DNA of 64,000 nt from an uncultured Blautia sp. GTDB taxonomy: Bacteria > Bacillota > Clostridia > Lachnospirales > Lachnospiraceae. This document shows, one piece after another, positions 16,802-25,805 of the stretch. The position numbers and the translations under genes are program-made. The DNA lies in the NCBI GenBank assembly GCA_900541985.1, contig UQLX01000001.1:62001-126000 (forward strand). Reading direction: 5' to 3'. The stretch's first letter is position 1, and each line of letters opens with the position of its first letter. Below the pieces are notes generated by a model that saw only the letters and a program-made list of their open reading frames with translations, had not been told where the DNA came from and made no database searches.

Positions 16802-17538
16802 TGAAAAGAGTAAAAGCGGAACTATATAAAATGCATCATACTTTTTTGATTCCAATTCATATCCTGATACCGGTGATTTCAGCAGGTGTTTTTCTTGCGT
16901 GGACCAGGATGAGCGCCCAGCTTCAGTTTTCTGTTTTTGTACAGGCGGTGGGAGTGGCTTTTCCGGCGCTTTCCGCTCTGATCTGTGCGGGAAGTGTGGA
17001 ACTGGAACTCCCCGGGCATTTTCAGGGATTCCTCATGCTTCCTGGAAGAAAGGAAAGCGCCCTTCTGGCAAAATGGATCACTTTGCAGAGTATGGCTTTT
17101 CTGGCTGTAATGGGAGCCATGATTATTTATGGAGCAGGAAACCGCCTGATATTAGGCGATATGGAAATATCGTTTTCTGTTTTTCTGAAAGCAGGAGTGC
17201 TTCTCTGGCTGGGAAGTCTGCCTCTTTATCTGGAGCATTTGTTTCTCAATCTCTGCCTTTCAAAAGCCGTGTCACTGGCTGTTTCCATAGGGGAACTTCT
17301 TATCTCTGCTCTGTTTCTGACAGGACTTGGAGAGGGGAAATGGCAGTATGTTCCCTGTACCTGGAGCGCTCGTGGAACCTCTCTGTATCTTGCAGAAAAA
17401 TTTAACAGAAGAGCAGCACTGGGAGCTTCTGCCACGGAGCTGCATGAGATTCTGACCTGCGTCTTGATGGGCGTGAGTCTTTGTGTCATAATCTTTATAT
17501 GGTTTCATTTTTATGAAGGAAGACAGGAAAATGATTAG
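16801..17538 (+). CDS. Lantibiotic-immunity ABC permease (LanG-like)
   Basis: 245-residue permease of about six helices beginning MKRVKAELYKMHHTF, the short charged head typical of LanG/MutG proteins. The start at 16801 overlaps the upstream stop by one base. A longer frame reaching back to 16177 exists, but it only reads the LanE gene out of frame and is not credible. Works as a pair with the upstream permease. Confidence 0.82.
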   Translation: MKRVKAELYKMHHTFLIPIHILIPVISAGVFLAWTRMSAQLQFSVFVQAVGVAFPALSALICAGSVELELPGHFQGFLMLPGRKESALLAKWITLQSMAFLAVMGAMIIYGAGNRLILGDMEISFSVFLKAGVLLWLGSLPLYLEHLFLNLCLSKAVSLAVSIGELLISALFLTGLGEGKWQYVPCTWSARGTSLYLAEKFNRRAALGASATELHEILTCVLMGVSLCVIIFIWFHFYEGRQEND

Positions 17539-17549
17539 GAGGAAAACAT

Positions 17550-18209
17550 ATGTGCAGGATTCTGGCTGTTGATGATGATCAGGGGATTCTGGCAGTGATC
17601 CGTAAAGCACTGGAAAAGGAAGGCTATCTGGTGGATACGCTGGATGACCCGGAAAAAATAAATCCGGAGAGATTAAGTGATTATCAGCTGATCCTTCTGG
17701 ATGTTATGATGCCGGGAACAGATGGATTTACAGTCTGCCGCAGGATTCGGGAACAGGTGGACTGCCCCATACTTTTTGTAACGGCAAAAACAGAAGAAGG
17801 TGATCTGATCACCGGTTTTGGTCTGGGGGCAGACGATTATATCAGAAAACCCTTTGGTCTGGGAGAACTGCGGGCAAGGGTGGCGGCTCATCTTCGTCGG
17901 GAGAGCAGGGAAAAAAGGCATCGGGTCACTTTGGGCGATCTGGAATTTTCTCTGCAGTCGAAAGAGATATATTGTCAGGGAAAGCAGATTCCTCTGACAA
18001 AAAGCGAATATGCCATCTGTGAGTATCTTGCCCTGAACCGGGGGCAGGTGTTTTCAAAAGAGCGGATTTATGAGTATGTTTTTGGATACGATGGAGAAAG
18101 TGACAGCTCTGCCATTACAGAGCATGTGAAAAACATCCGGGCGAAACTTCAGAAGGTGGGAGTGTCGCCTGTAGAAACGGTGTGGGGGATCGGGTATAAA
18201 TGGAAGTGA
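17550..18209 (+). CDS. OmpR-family response regulator (LanR-type)
   Basis: 219-residue regulator with a receiver domain (phosphoacceptor Asp51 in LILLDVMMPG, acidic pocket DDD at 8-10, Lys in RKPFG). A winged-helix DNA-binding domain at about 125-219 ends in ETVWGIGYKW. It lies 11 bases after the LanG-like gene and overlaps the kinase gene by 10 bases. Probable target: its own transporter operon through the 11-base direct repeat at 15218. Confidence 0.92.
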   Translation: MCRILAVDDDQGILAVIRKALEKEGYLVDTLDDPEKINPERLSDYQLILLDVMMPGTDGFTVCRRIREQVDCPILFVTAKTEEGDLITGFGLGADDYIRKPFGLGELRARVAAHLRRESREKRHRVTLGDLEFSLQSKEIYCQGKQIPLTKSEYAICEYLALNRGQVFSKERIYEYVFGYDGESDSSAITEHVKNIRAKLQKVGVSPVETVWGIGYKWK

Positions 18210-19687
18210 AAAGCGGCAAAAAAATAACCCTGACAGGTCTCTTTGGAAAATATATCCTGAGCTTTACCGGCATAGTGATCCTGCTGGCTTTTTTCTGCTT
18301 TTTTGTAATGCTGGGCACTGTCACCATGATCGGAGGTCTTTTGCTTCCGGCCAACTATGCGGAACAGGTTCTGGCAGAAAACGGCGAGGAGATCCGAAAT
18401 GCAGAAAGGGTGACAGAGAAGCTGATACCTGCGGGAACTCTTTATGGAGTCTTTTCGGAAGATGGAAAACTTCTTTATGGAAATTTTGATGAAAAAGAAG
18501 AAAAAAACGCATGGGACAAATACCGGAAAGATAATAAATATGCAGAGGGAAAAGGTTATTATTCTTTTTTTCAGAGAAAAAACGGCGAGGTATGTATTAC
18601 AAAATATTTTATAGAAGTCCGTTATGCAAAGGAAAGATGGAATCAGATTCTTCCGCCGGCGGAACAGCTTACCACCTGGTTTACCATAGGTTTGTTTATT
18701 ATTCTGACAGTTGTCAGCGGTTTTATCCTGTCCAGATGCTTTGCCCGAAGGATGAAAAAACAGCTGGAGGGGCTTTGCGAGGCAACGGAAAAAATTGCTG
18801 CCAACAACCTGGAATTTGAGAGCAGGCTATCGGAAATTCAGGAGATCGGAGATGTCATGATGTCCCTGGAAAAAATGAAGCTTGCGCTGAAGGCTTCTCT
18901 CCAGCAGCAGTGGGAATCCGAGCAGCAGAAAAACCGGCAGATTTCTGCCCTGGCACACGATATCAAAACGCCTTTGACCGTAGTCCGGGGAAATGCAGAG
19001 CTTCTTTCTGAGGGAGAGTCCGGAGAAGAAGAGCAGGAATGTATTCGGGAGATTTTGAAAAATGTGGATTACATGGAGCAGTATCTGGATTCTATGCGTC
19101 AGGTTCTGAGAGGCAGGGAAAAAGAAGAAATAAAGAAGCTGGTGAGAGCAGAAGAGCTGACCCGAAAACTTCGGGAGGAAGCAGAGGCTCTTGGGGCAGC
19201 GGAGAAGATTCCGGTGATCCTGGAAAGCAGAAATCCGAATGCGGGAAAAGAGGAGGGATTCTCTGCTTATGAGAAAGCAGATTCGGAAAGTACAGGAGAA
19301 ATCCTCTGCTGTATAGACGAAGTGATGCGGGCATGGAAAAACATTCTTGGAAATGCGCTGGAGCATACAGATTCTGCTCAGGGAATCCATATAGAGATCC
19401 GTACAGAGGAGATAGCAGAGGATGGGCGTTTTTCCGGAAGCTATCTTGTGGCTTTGGTAAGGGATCATGGACCGGGATTTTCCGGGCAGGCGCTTGTCTA
19501 CGGAGCAGAGCCATTTTTCAGCGGAGATAACAGCCGCCATGACCGGACTCATCAGGGACTGGGATTGTCTATTGCAGATACTTTTATGAAAAAGCAGGGA
19601 GGATTTCTAAAATTCGCGAATTCAGAGGATGGGAGCGGAGCAGAGGTTTCCCTCTGGATCAAAACAGTTGATAATAAAGGGGACTGA
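18200..19687 (+). CDS. Sensor histidine kinase (LanK-type)
   Basis: 495-residue membrane kinase. TM1 is at about 16-50 and an extracytoplasmic sensor of about 110 residues follows. TM2 is at about 158-182, then a HAMP-like linker. His253 lies in the phosphorylation box ALAHDIKTPLT, the N-box is NILGNALEHT, and the G-boxes are DHGPGFSG and GLGLSIADTF. The ATP-binding part carries a Glu/Ser-rich insert around residues 345-375. A strong terminator follows, so it ends the immunity operon. The likely signal is a cell-envelope peptide. Confidence 0.9.
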   Translation: MEVKSGKKITLTGLFGKYILSFTGIVILLAFFCFFVMLGTVTMIGGLLLPANYAEQVLAENGEEIRNAERVTEKLIPAGTLYGVFSEDGKLLYGNFDEKEEKNAWDKYRKDNKYAEGKGYYSFFQRKNGEVCITKYFIEVRYAKERWNQILPPAEQLTTWFTIGLFIILTVVSGFILSRCFARRMKKQLEGLCEATEKIAANNLEFESRLSEIQEIGDVMMSLEKMKLALKASLQQQWESEQQKNRQISALAHDIKTPLTVVRGNAELLSEGESGEEEQECIREILKNVDYMEQYLDSMRQVLRGREKEEIKKLVRAEELTRKLREEAEALGAAEKIPVILESRNPNAGKEEGFSAYEKADSESTGEILCCIDEVMRAWKNILGNALEHTDSAQGIHIEIRTEEIAEDGRFSGSYLVALVRDHGPGFSGQALVYGAEPFFSGDNSRHDRTHQGLGLSIADTFMKKQGGFLKFANSEDGSGAEVSLWIKTVDNKGD

Positions 19688-19696
19688 ATAAGAATT

Positions 19697-19738
19697 CCCG
19701 GGAATCAGAAACGATTCCCGGGTGTTTTTATTTTTTTG
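19697..19738 (+). terminator. Terminator of the immunity operon
   Basis: Perfect 10-bp stem CCCGGGAATC/GATTCCCGGG with a 6-base loop, followed by TGTTTTTATTTTTTT. It overlaps the last codons of the convergent TetR gene. Confidence 0.88.
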
Positions 19739-20297
19739 GAAAAAATTTTTCGATATAGGAAGCGGTGAGACTGATAAAACTGTCGGTATCCAGATTATTG
19801 TCCCGGATTGTCTCGTGCATGGAAAGACCGTCGGAAAGGAGCAGCAGAAGCCATGCAAAATATTCGCCGGATACCTTGTCGGTACGTTTGGAAATTTTTT
19901 CTGCGATCAGGGAGGCGAAGCACTGGTAGCGCCGGATCAGATGCGTCCGTATTTCTTCGTTGCCGATCATGGCATCATAAAAAAGCGGAAGACGGAGTCT
20001 AACCCCTGCCACATCACGTTCCAGAATATATTTTACCAGACGGTGGAGAGAAGTGTCCTTGTCTGCATTTTCAGTCCACTGACAAAGTTCCTTCCATTGT
20101 TCATCCAGGTATTTATCTGTGATGGCAAAAAGGATCTCGTTTTTATTTTTAAAATGATAATAGAGAGTTCCCTTGGAAATGCCCGTCTGGGCTGCCAGCT
20201 GGGAAAGAGAAATCTCTGAAAAGGGTTTTTCTGCTAAAAGTTCTTCCGCAACTTCGATGATCAGGCTGCGGACATCTTCTTTACGGGGAGCGGCCAT
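19728..20297 (-). CDS. TetR-family transcriptional repressor
   Basis: 189-residue regulator. The N-terminal helix-turn-helix at about 27-46 reads ISLSQLAAQTGISKGTLYYH, the classic TetR pattern. The remaining ~130 residues form an all-helical ligand domain without a recognisable specificity motif. CAGGAGGT precedes the start on the minus strand. It is divergent from the FGGY kinase. A 20-bp imperfect palindrome at 20426-20445, just downstream of that gene's promoter, is the obvious operator candidate. Confidence 0.9.
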   Translation of the reverse strand: MAAPRKEDVRSLIIEVAEELLAEKPFSEISLSQLAAQTGISKGTLYYHFKNKNEILFAITDKYLDEQWKELCQWTENADKDTSLHRLVKYILERDVAGVRLRLPLFYDAMIGNEEIRTHLIRRYQCFASLIAEKISKRTDKVSGEYFAWLLLLLSDGLSMHETIRDNNLDTDSFISLTASYIEKFFPKK

Positions 20298-20387
20298 AGG
20301 TGTACCTCCTGAAATCTGTTTACAGAAATATCATAGCGTGTTTTGTATGCTTTGCCTATAAAAACTGTGAAAATGATAATAAATTTA

Positions 20388-20415
20388 TTGACTTTGCATA
20401 AAAACATGATACTAT
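20388..20415 (+). promoter_or_regulatory. Promoter of the FGGY kinase gene
   Basis: TTGACT and TACTAT with a 16-base spacer in the TetR-kinase intergenic region. Confidence 0.6.
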
Positions 20416-20425
20416 AAGATAAAAG

Positions 20426-20445
20426 AGTCGTACATATGACCGACT
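20426..20445. promoter_or_regulatory. Palindromic operator candidate for the TetR regulator
   Basis: AGTCG and CGACT flank a central CATATG, giving a 20-bp palindrome with mismatches only at two symmetric positions. It sits about +5 to +24 of the predicted transcript, where a bound repressor would block transcription. Confidence 0.55.
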
Positions 20446-20464
20446 TGCGAAAGAAGGGATATAG

Positions 20465-21918
20465 ATGGATTGTCAGAAACTTCAAAAAAAGTCAGAAGTG
20501 TCTATGGAAATAGTGTCTATCCTGCCTATATTTCCAAAAAATCCGGCTGGGCAGAGCAGGATCCGGATTTTTACTACCAGAATCTCTGCCGGGTTTTCTG
20601 GCAGCTGAAGGAAAGCTTTCCGGAAATTTTTGCTCGGGTCGAGGCAGTGACTCTGACCACGATCCGCTGCACCAGTGTGTGCGTGGGACGTGACGGCAGG
20701 CCTCTGCGTGCGGCCATTCTCTGGCTTGACCAGAGAAGAGCGTCAGGGAAACTCCGGATGAAGCCATGGGCTGTGGCAGCCATAAAGGCAGTGGGAATGA
20801 CAAAAACGCTGAATCTGCAGTATCAGAAATCCCACTGTAACTGGATCCGGGAAAACGAACCGGATATCTGGGCAAAAACAAAAAAATATGTACTCTTAAG
20901 TACTTATCTGAATTACAGACTGACCGGAAGAATGGCAGATTCCACCGCCTCCATCGTGGGCTATTTGCCCTATGATTTTAAAAACAGGCGATGGAAAAAG
21001 GCAAATGATCTGGTGCGTCCTGTGTTTGACATTCCGGATGAAATGATGTGTGAACTGGTACCACCGGGGGCGTATATCGGTTCTCTGACAAAAGAGGCAG
21101 CCGAGGATCTGGGGCTTTCCGGTAAACTGAAGCTCATTTCTACCGGAACAGACAAGGCCTGCGAAGTTCTGGGACTGGGCTGTGTCAGCAAAAAAAGAGC
21201 TGCCTTCAGCTTTGGAACCACAGCAACGGTTACTTTTACGACCGGGGAATATCTGGAACCGGAAACCTTTATTCCACCTTATGATGCGATCCTTCCGGGG
21301 CACTTTAATCCGGAAATCGAGATTTTCCGTGGCTACTGGCTGATCTCCTGGTTTAAAAAGGAATTTGCCCAGAAAGAGGTCATGGAGGCAATAGAAACAA
21401 AGGTACAGCCGGAAGAGCTTTTGAACAAAAGACTGAAAGAGGTTCCGGCAGGATGCCAGGGGCTTCTGCTCCAGCCGTACTTTACTCCGAATCTGACGAT
21501 GCCGGAGGCAAAAGGTTCGGTGATCGGACTTTCTGATGTTCACACAAGGATCCACCTGTATCGGGCGATCATTGAGGGAATCAATTTTGCTCTTATGGAC
21601 GGAATGCGCCATATGGAAAAAAGAGGAAATTTTCGGTTTGAGGAGATCCGGGTAGGCGGCGGAGGCGCGCAGAGCAGTGAAATCTGCCAGATCACGACTG
21701 GTATGTTCGGGCTTCCTGTAGTGCGGACACAGACCTATGAGGTTTCCGGGATCGGAAGTGCCATTCCTGCTTTTGTGACTCTGGGAGTTTTTGATGATTA
21801 TAAAGAAGCGATTTCCCATATGGTACATAAAAAAGAAGTATTTAAACCTGATAAACGGCAGCCCCCTGAAAATTTAAGCAGCAGTCAGGAACTTTTGACA
21901 AAATTGTCTGTATCATAG
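20465..21918 (+). pseudogene. FGGY-family carbohydrate kinase with degraded 5' end
   Basis: About 480 residues align in character with xylulokinase-like FGGY kinases: GWAEQDPDFYY, ILWLDQRRASGK, the catalytic Asp in STGTDKACEVLG, and the ATP-site RVGGGGAQSS. The N-terminal phosphate loop, normally IDxGTS, is reduced to IDGLSE in a frame lacking an ATG or GTG. The only well-placed start, ATG 20465 with AAGAAGG upstream, is in another frame. Moving from it to the kinase frame needs a -1 shift, possible at an A7 run (20485-20491). A TTG at 20470 is an alternative start. Without the GT motif ATP binding should be impaired. Could also be a sequencing error; the promoter and operator look intact. 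Confidence 0.6.
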
Positions 21919-21942
21919 TACAATGATAACAGGTTTAGGAAG

Positions 21943-23004
21943 ATGAGAAAGGGGGGAGTTAAGATAAAAAAGAAAAACCTGCTGTTTTTGTACAGCCTGT
22001 TTCATTTCCTAGTGGATTTTTCTACGATCTATCTTATGTATACCCGGATCCTGCCACCTGTATTTGGGAGAGAGGAAGCTATCTGGTGGGTTCTGCTTTA
22101 TAATGCGCTGGCCTTTGCAGTGCCTCTTCCTGTGGGGATACTGGTGGACAAATGGAACCGCAATCCACTGGCAGCGGCAGCAGGACTGGGGATGACCCTG
22201 GCAGGATATCTGTGGACGGGAAGCAGCCTGATCTCGCTTTTACTGGCAGGACTGGGAAACGGACTTTTCCATGTAGGAGGAGGACTGGATGTTCTGAATA
22301 TGAGTGACGATCAATACACTCCAAGCGGATGCTTTATTTCTACAGGAGCTATGGGGGTGTTTCTGGGAACTTTTTTTGGAAAGAAGGTTTTTCCTGTGGA
22401 AGCGGTGATTTTGCCGGTGCTGACAGGAGGAATCCTGCTGTTTCTGATCTGTGGACGCATACATAAAAAAGAAAAGCTGCTTCAGAACCCTCCTGTTGGG
22501 CTTCCCTTTGGGAAAAAGGGCTTCGGAATGGTATTCACTGCTTTTTTTCTTGTGGTTGTCCTGCGGTCTTATACCGGAAGTATCCTGTCCTATGACTGGA
22601 AACAGCAAAGCTTCTGGAGCGTGGTATGTGCTCTGAGTGTCATGTTTGGAAAAATGGCAGGGGGTATTCTGGCGGATCTCTGGGGAACGGATAAGGTGAT
22701 CCTGTCTTTGGGAGTGTCCGGGATTCTTTCTCTTTTTTCCTTTGCACACCCATGGGCAGGTATTGCGTCCATTTTTCTTTTTAATATGACCATGCCGGTT
22801 ACGCTGTTATCTATGGCCCGGATATTTCCGAAAGCAAAGGGATTTGCCTTCGGTATCCTGACTTTTGCCCTGTTTCTGGGTGTGCTTCCAGTATGCATGC
22901 AGTGGGACAGTCCTCTTTTTTCACCGGGAGGACTGCTGGGACTTTCCTGGATTTCCATGATACTTCTGTATATGGGGTGGAAAAAGGAGAAAGTCTGTGT
23001 TTAG
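21943..23004 (+). CDS. MFS-like permease
   Basis: 353-residue polytopic membrane protein with 10-11 predicted helices. The motif GILVDKWNRNP between helices 2 and 3 resembles the MFS loop (G-x3-D-x2-R/N). Another segment, GLGNGLFHVGGG, is reminiscent of fosmidomycin-resistance-type exporters. It is shorter than the usual 400 residues. It follows the kinase gene by 24 bases and overlaps the next gene by 8 bases. The substrate is unknown. Confidence 0.72.
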   Translation: MRKGGVKIKKKNLLFLYSLFHFLVDFSTIYLMYTRILPPVFGREEAIWWVLLYNALAFAVPLPVGILVDKWNRNPLAAAAGLGMTLAGYLWTGSSLISLLLAGLGNGLFHVGGGLDVLNMSDDQYTPSGCFISTGAMGVFLGTFFGKKVFPVEAVILPVLTGGILLFLICGRIHKKEKLLQNPPVGLPFGKKGFGMVFTAFFLVVVLRSYTGSILSYDWKQQSFWSVVCALSVMFGKMAGGILADLWGTDKVILSLGVSGILSLFSFAHPWAGIASIFLFNMTMPVTLLSMARIFPKAKGFAFGILTFALFLGVLPVCMQWDSPLFSPGGLLGLSWISMILLYMGWKKEKVCV

Positions 23005-23332
23005 ATATGTGCTGCTGGCTTTGCTGGTGACAGAAATATCAGAGCTTATGACAGCAGTAATCATGGGAATACGGGACTTTTACGAACTGCGCCTGGTGTT
23101 TCTTGTAAATCTGATGACGAATCCTCTGATCTCTGTTCTGAATCTGGCAGGGGGGATTTTTCTCGGCCCGGCGCTTAGATGGTATCTGATAGCCGCGGAG
23201 CTTGCCGTATGGCTGACAGAAGCAGCTGTATATCAAATCTGTATAGAGAAAAAAAGATCATTTCTGTTATTTTCCGCAGTGGCAAACGCAGTCTCTGTTT
23301 TTGCGGGAGTACTGGCAGGAAGGTGGATCTAA
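22997..23332 (+). CDS. Small membrane protein, unknown
   Basis: 111-residue protein of mainly hydrophobic sequence forming about three or four helices. The GTG start at 22997 has AAGGAG six bases upstream, inside the end of the MFS-like gene, so the two are coupled. No family recognised. The next gene follows after 13 bases with its own AAGGAG, so 21943-24062 is probably one unit. Confidence 0.65.
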   Translation: MFRYVLLALLVTEISELMTAVIMGIRDFYELRLVFLVNLMTNPLISVLNLAGGIFLGPALRWYLIAAELAVWLTEAAVYQICIEKKRSFLLFSAVANAVSVFAGVLAGRWI

Positions 23333-23345
23333 AAGGAGAGAAAAC

Positions 23346-24062
23346 ATGAAAAAGATAAAAAGAGCAGTGATTTGTATTTTGGCATTACTTTTAACTGTAG
23401 TACCGGTTTATGGAGATGCAATGATCGTACCGGATTATCAGGATGTGACAGTGGACTATTATGTAATCGTGTCTGCGCCTGACGGCGGGGTGAATTTCCG
23501 GTATGGAGCCGGAGTAGAGTACGATCAGATCATCAGTAATATGATTCCTAACGGGGAGATTCTGCATATTGTGGGAGAGCGCACTGCCAGTACAGGAAGA
23601 GCCTGGGGATATACCTGCTATCAGGATATGTGGGGATATGTAGCTCTTTCCCAGACCAGCTATTATGATATGGCACAGGCGCAGGCAGAGGCTGCGGCAA
23701 AAGCCGAGGCGGAACGTCAGCAGAAGGAGGCGGAAGCAAAAGCCGAAGCAGAGCGTCAGCAGAAGGAGGCGGAAGCAAAAGCTGAAGCAGAGCGGCTGCA
23801 GGCAGAGGCTGCGGCAAAAGCCGAGGCAGAGCGCCTGCAGCGAGAAGAAGAGACGAAGGCAAAGGAGGAAGCAGAACGTCAGCAGAAAGAAGCAGAGGAA
23901 GAAGCCAGACGCCTGAAAAAAGAGGCGGAAGAGATGAAACAGAAAAACAAGGCATTATTTATGAAACTGATTGTCTTGGCAGTCATCTGCCTGGTGCTTG
24001 CAGTTACAGCAGTGATTCTGATCATTTATTTTTATAAGCATAAAAGGAAGAAAAACAGGTAA
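23346..24062 (+). CDS. Membrane-anchored SH3-like protein with Ala/Glu coiled coil
   Basis: 238-residue protein: signal peptide (about 1-24), a bacterial SH3-like domain (about 40-105, with VNFRYGAGVEYDQI in the usual SH3b position), and a long Ala/Glu/Gln/Lys/Arg coiled coil (about 110-200) built of near-identical 11-13-residue units such as AEAERQQKEAEAK. A C-terminal transmembrane helix (about 204-228) and a short KHKRKKNR tail follow. The topology suggests an outward SH3 domain held off the membrane by a stalk. The coding repeats (23683-23900) are also DNA repeats and could vary in number. It stands directly before a two-component system and may feed an envelope signal to it; that is inference. 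Confidence 0.78.
   Translation: MKKIKRAVICILALLLTVVPVYGDAMIVPDYQDVTVDYYVIVSAPDGGVNFRYGAGVEYDQIISNMIPNGEILHIVGERTASTGRAWGYTCYQDMWGYVALSQTSYYDMAQAQAEAAAKAEAERQQKEAEAKAEAERQQKEAEAKAEAERLQAEAAAKAEAERLQREEETKAKEEAERQQKEAEEEARRLKKEAEEMKQKNKALFMKLIVLAVICLVLAVTAVILIIYFYKHKRKKNR
23683..23900 (+). repeat. In-frame tandem repeats encoding the coiled coil
   Basis: Imperfect units around GCAAAAGC(C/T)GA(A/G)GC...GAGCG(T/C) recur at least six times, two neighbouring units being nearly identical for over 40 bases. Length change by recombination would stay in frame only for multiples of three. Confidence 0.7.
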
Positions 24063-24083
24063 GATTCAGGAGGCTTGCGTAAC

Positions 24084-24761
24084 ATGCGGATTTTTTTGAT
24101 CGAAGATGATAAAGCGCTGGCAGAAGGGATTTCTTTTACATTACAAAGAGAAGGATATGAGACAGAGGTTTATTTTACCTGCAGAGAAAGCCGGGCGGCG
24201 TTGGATAAAAGTCAGCCGGATCTGGTGCTTCTGGACTGGAATTTACCGGATGGTGACGGACTTGCGCTTTGCCGGGAAATTTCTGAAAAATGGAGAATAC
24301 CGATCCTGATGATCACAGCCCGGGATATGGAGATTGATCAGGTCATGTGTCTGGAAAGCGGCGCAGACGATTATATAGCCAAACCTTTTTCTCTTGCAGT
24401 GCTGAAAGCCAGGGTTGCAGCCCTGCTCAGGCGGCAGGGTGTATATGGAGAAGGAACGCTTACTTCCGGGCAGATCCGTGTGGATACCAGAGAAATGAGA
24501 GCCTGGAAGGGGGATCAGGAGCTGGATCTGAGTCTGACGGAGTACAGGCTTTTAAAATATTTTATGGAAAATAAGAATCAGGTGCTTTTAAAGGAACAGC
24601 TGCTGGCTCATGTGTGGGACAGCGGCGGCCGCTTTGTGGAGGAAAATACGCTGATGGTGAATATACGCAGGCTTCGGATAAAAATAGAAGAAGACGCCTC
24701 CCACCCGGAATATATCAAAACCGTACATGGAATGGGATATCTTTGGGAGGAACGAAGATGA
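24084..24761 (+). CDS. OmpR-family response regulator
   Basis: 225-residue regulator: receiver domain with Asp51 (LVLLDWNLPDGDG), acidic pocket EDD, Lys in AKPFS, and a winged-helix domain ending KTVHGMGYLW. The ATG at 24084 is 10 bases from CAGGAGG; an upstream TTG is too close to the ribosome site. It overlaps the kinase gene by four bases (ATGA). A likely binding site is the TGTCAGA tandem repeat before the ABC transporter genes. Confidence 0.93.
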   Translation: MRIFLIEDDKALAEGISFTLQREGYETEVYFTCRESRAALDKSQPDLVLLDWNLPDGDGLALCREISEKWRIPILMITARDMEIDQVMCLESGADDYIAKPFSLAVLKARVAALLRRQGVYGEGTLTSGQIRVDTREMRAWKGDQELDLSLTEYRLLKYFMENKNQVLLKEQLLAHVWDSGGRFVEENTLMVNIRRLRIKIEEDASHPEYIKTVHGMGYLWEERR

Positions 24762-25678
24762 CAGAGAAAATTCTGACAGGAATCCTGATCCTGGCTGTTC
24801 TGGCAGTATTGCTGCTGGGGATTTCTTTTATAAAAGCCCTGAACCGGATGCAGAAGCTAATGTGGGATTATGAAGAAAATGGAAGCGCTGCTTTTTCTAC
24901 TATGAAAGAGACACGGGAGTCCAAGCTGGAAAACAGACTGCAGAGACTCCTTGGGCAGGCTGCCCAAAAAGAAGAAAAGGCAGAAAAAGAAAGAGATGAA
25001 ACTGCGGCTCTTTTATCTGATCTTTCCCACCAGCTGAAAGCACCGATGGCAAACGTGATCATGTACACAGAGCTTCTGGAGGATGAAAGCCTGGAACCGG
25101 AAGAGCGCCGGAGATTTGTACAGCAGACAAAGGAACAGGCAAGGAAAATGAAATGGCTTCTGGAAAGTATGCTGAAGGCTTCCCGACTGGAAACCGGGAG
25201 CATTTCTTTTTCTGCGGAATATACCTGTATCCGCAGGACCATTGGAACTGCCATCAGCGGTGTTTATGCCAAGGCAGAGGACAAGGGGATTACCATAGCA
25301 GCAGAGCCTTTTGAGGACCGGAAGCTGTATCATGATCCCAAATGGACCGCAGAGGCAATTGGAAATATTCTGGATAATGCCATAAAGTATTCTCCTTCCG
25401 GAAGTACGGTCCGTGTGCGAGTGCTGCCAATGGAAATTTATACGCAGATCGAGATCACAGATCAGGGGATAGGAATCGCCAGGGAGGAATATAATCAAAT
25501 TTTTTGCCGTTTTTACCGCAGCCACAGCGTGGCGCAGGAGGAAGGCAGCGGACTGGGGCTGTATCTTGCGCAGCTGATTTTAAATAAGGAAAAGGGATAT
25601 GTGACGGTAGCCTCCGAAAAAGGAAAGGGGAGCAGTTTTCGGATATTCCTTCTGAATGAAGTTCTGACAGTTTTGTAA
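24758..25678 (+). CDS. Sensor histidine kinase, short extracytoplasmic type
   Basis: 306-residue kinase with one N-terminal membrane segment (about 7-27), no sizeable external domain, and a charged coiled linker. His91 lies in SDLSHQLKAPM, the N-box is NILDNAIKYS, and the G-boxes are DQGIGIA and GSGLGLYLAQ. Such intramembrane-type kinases usually sense through a partner ABC permease; here the 884-residue FtsX-type permease encoded downstream is the natural partner. The start at 24758 overlaps the regulator stop. Confidence 0.92.
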   Translation: MTEKILTGILILAVLAVLLLGISFIKALNRMQKLMWDYEENGSAAFSTMKETRESKLENRLQRLLGQAAQKEEKAEKERDETAALLSDLSHQLKAPMANVIMYTELLEDESLEPEERRRFVQQTKEQARKMKWLLESMLKASRLETGSISFSAEYTCIRRTIGTAISGVYAKAEDKGITIAAEPFEDRKLYHDPKWTAEAIGNILDNAIKYSPSGSTVRVRVLPMEIYTQIEITDQGIGIAREEYNQIFCRFYRSHSVAQEEGSGLGLYLAQLILNKEKGYVTVASEKGKGSSFRIFLLNEVLTVL

Positions 25679-25694
25679 GAACTTTTTTCTTTTT
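25661..25694 (+). terminator. Terminator after the second histidine kinase
   Basis: GTTCTGACA and TGTAAGAAC pair with one mismatch around a 4-base loop, followed by TTTTTTC and another T-run. The left arm overlaps the final codons of the kinase gene. Confidence 0.65.
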
Positions 25695-25727
25695 TGTCAG
25701 AGTGCTGTCAGAAACAGATGGTAATAT
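25695..25727 (+). promoter_or_regulatory. ABC operon promoter with tandem regulator site
   Basis: TGTCAGA occurs at 25695 and 25706 (11-base period), 9 bases before a -10 hexamer TAATAT (25722-25727). The repeats occupy the -35 region, the usual layout for activation by an OmpR-type regulator. Confidence 0.6.
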
Positions 25728-25805
25728 GATGTTGAGGTAAAAAGATGCCAGGGTAATAAAGGCATCTTAACATATCAGTATCAAAAGAAGCAGGAGGTCA
25801 GGATC

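Noticed and set aside
18827..19552. Large antisense frames over the kinase, lon, clpB and glpK genes
   Set aside because: Cys/His/Phe-rich translations without ribosome sites, explained as mirror images of real genes on the opposite strand.
23683..23916. CRISPR-like array in the repeat stretch of the SH3 protein gene
   Set aside because: Repeats are contiguous, in frame and without unique spacers; they encode the coiled coil.
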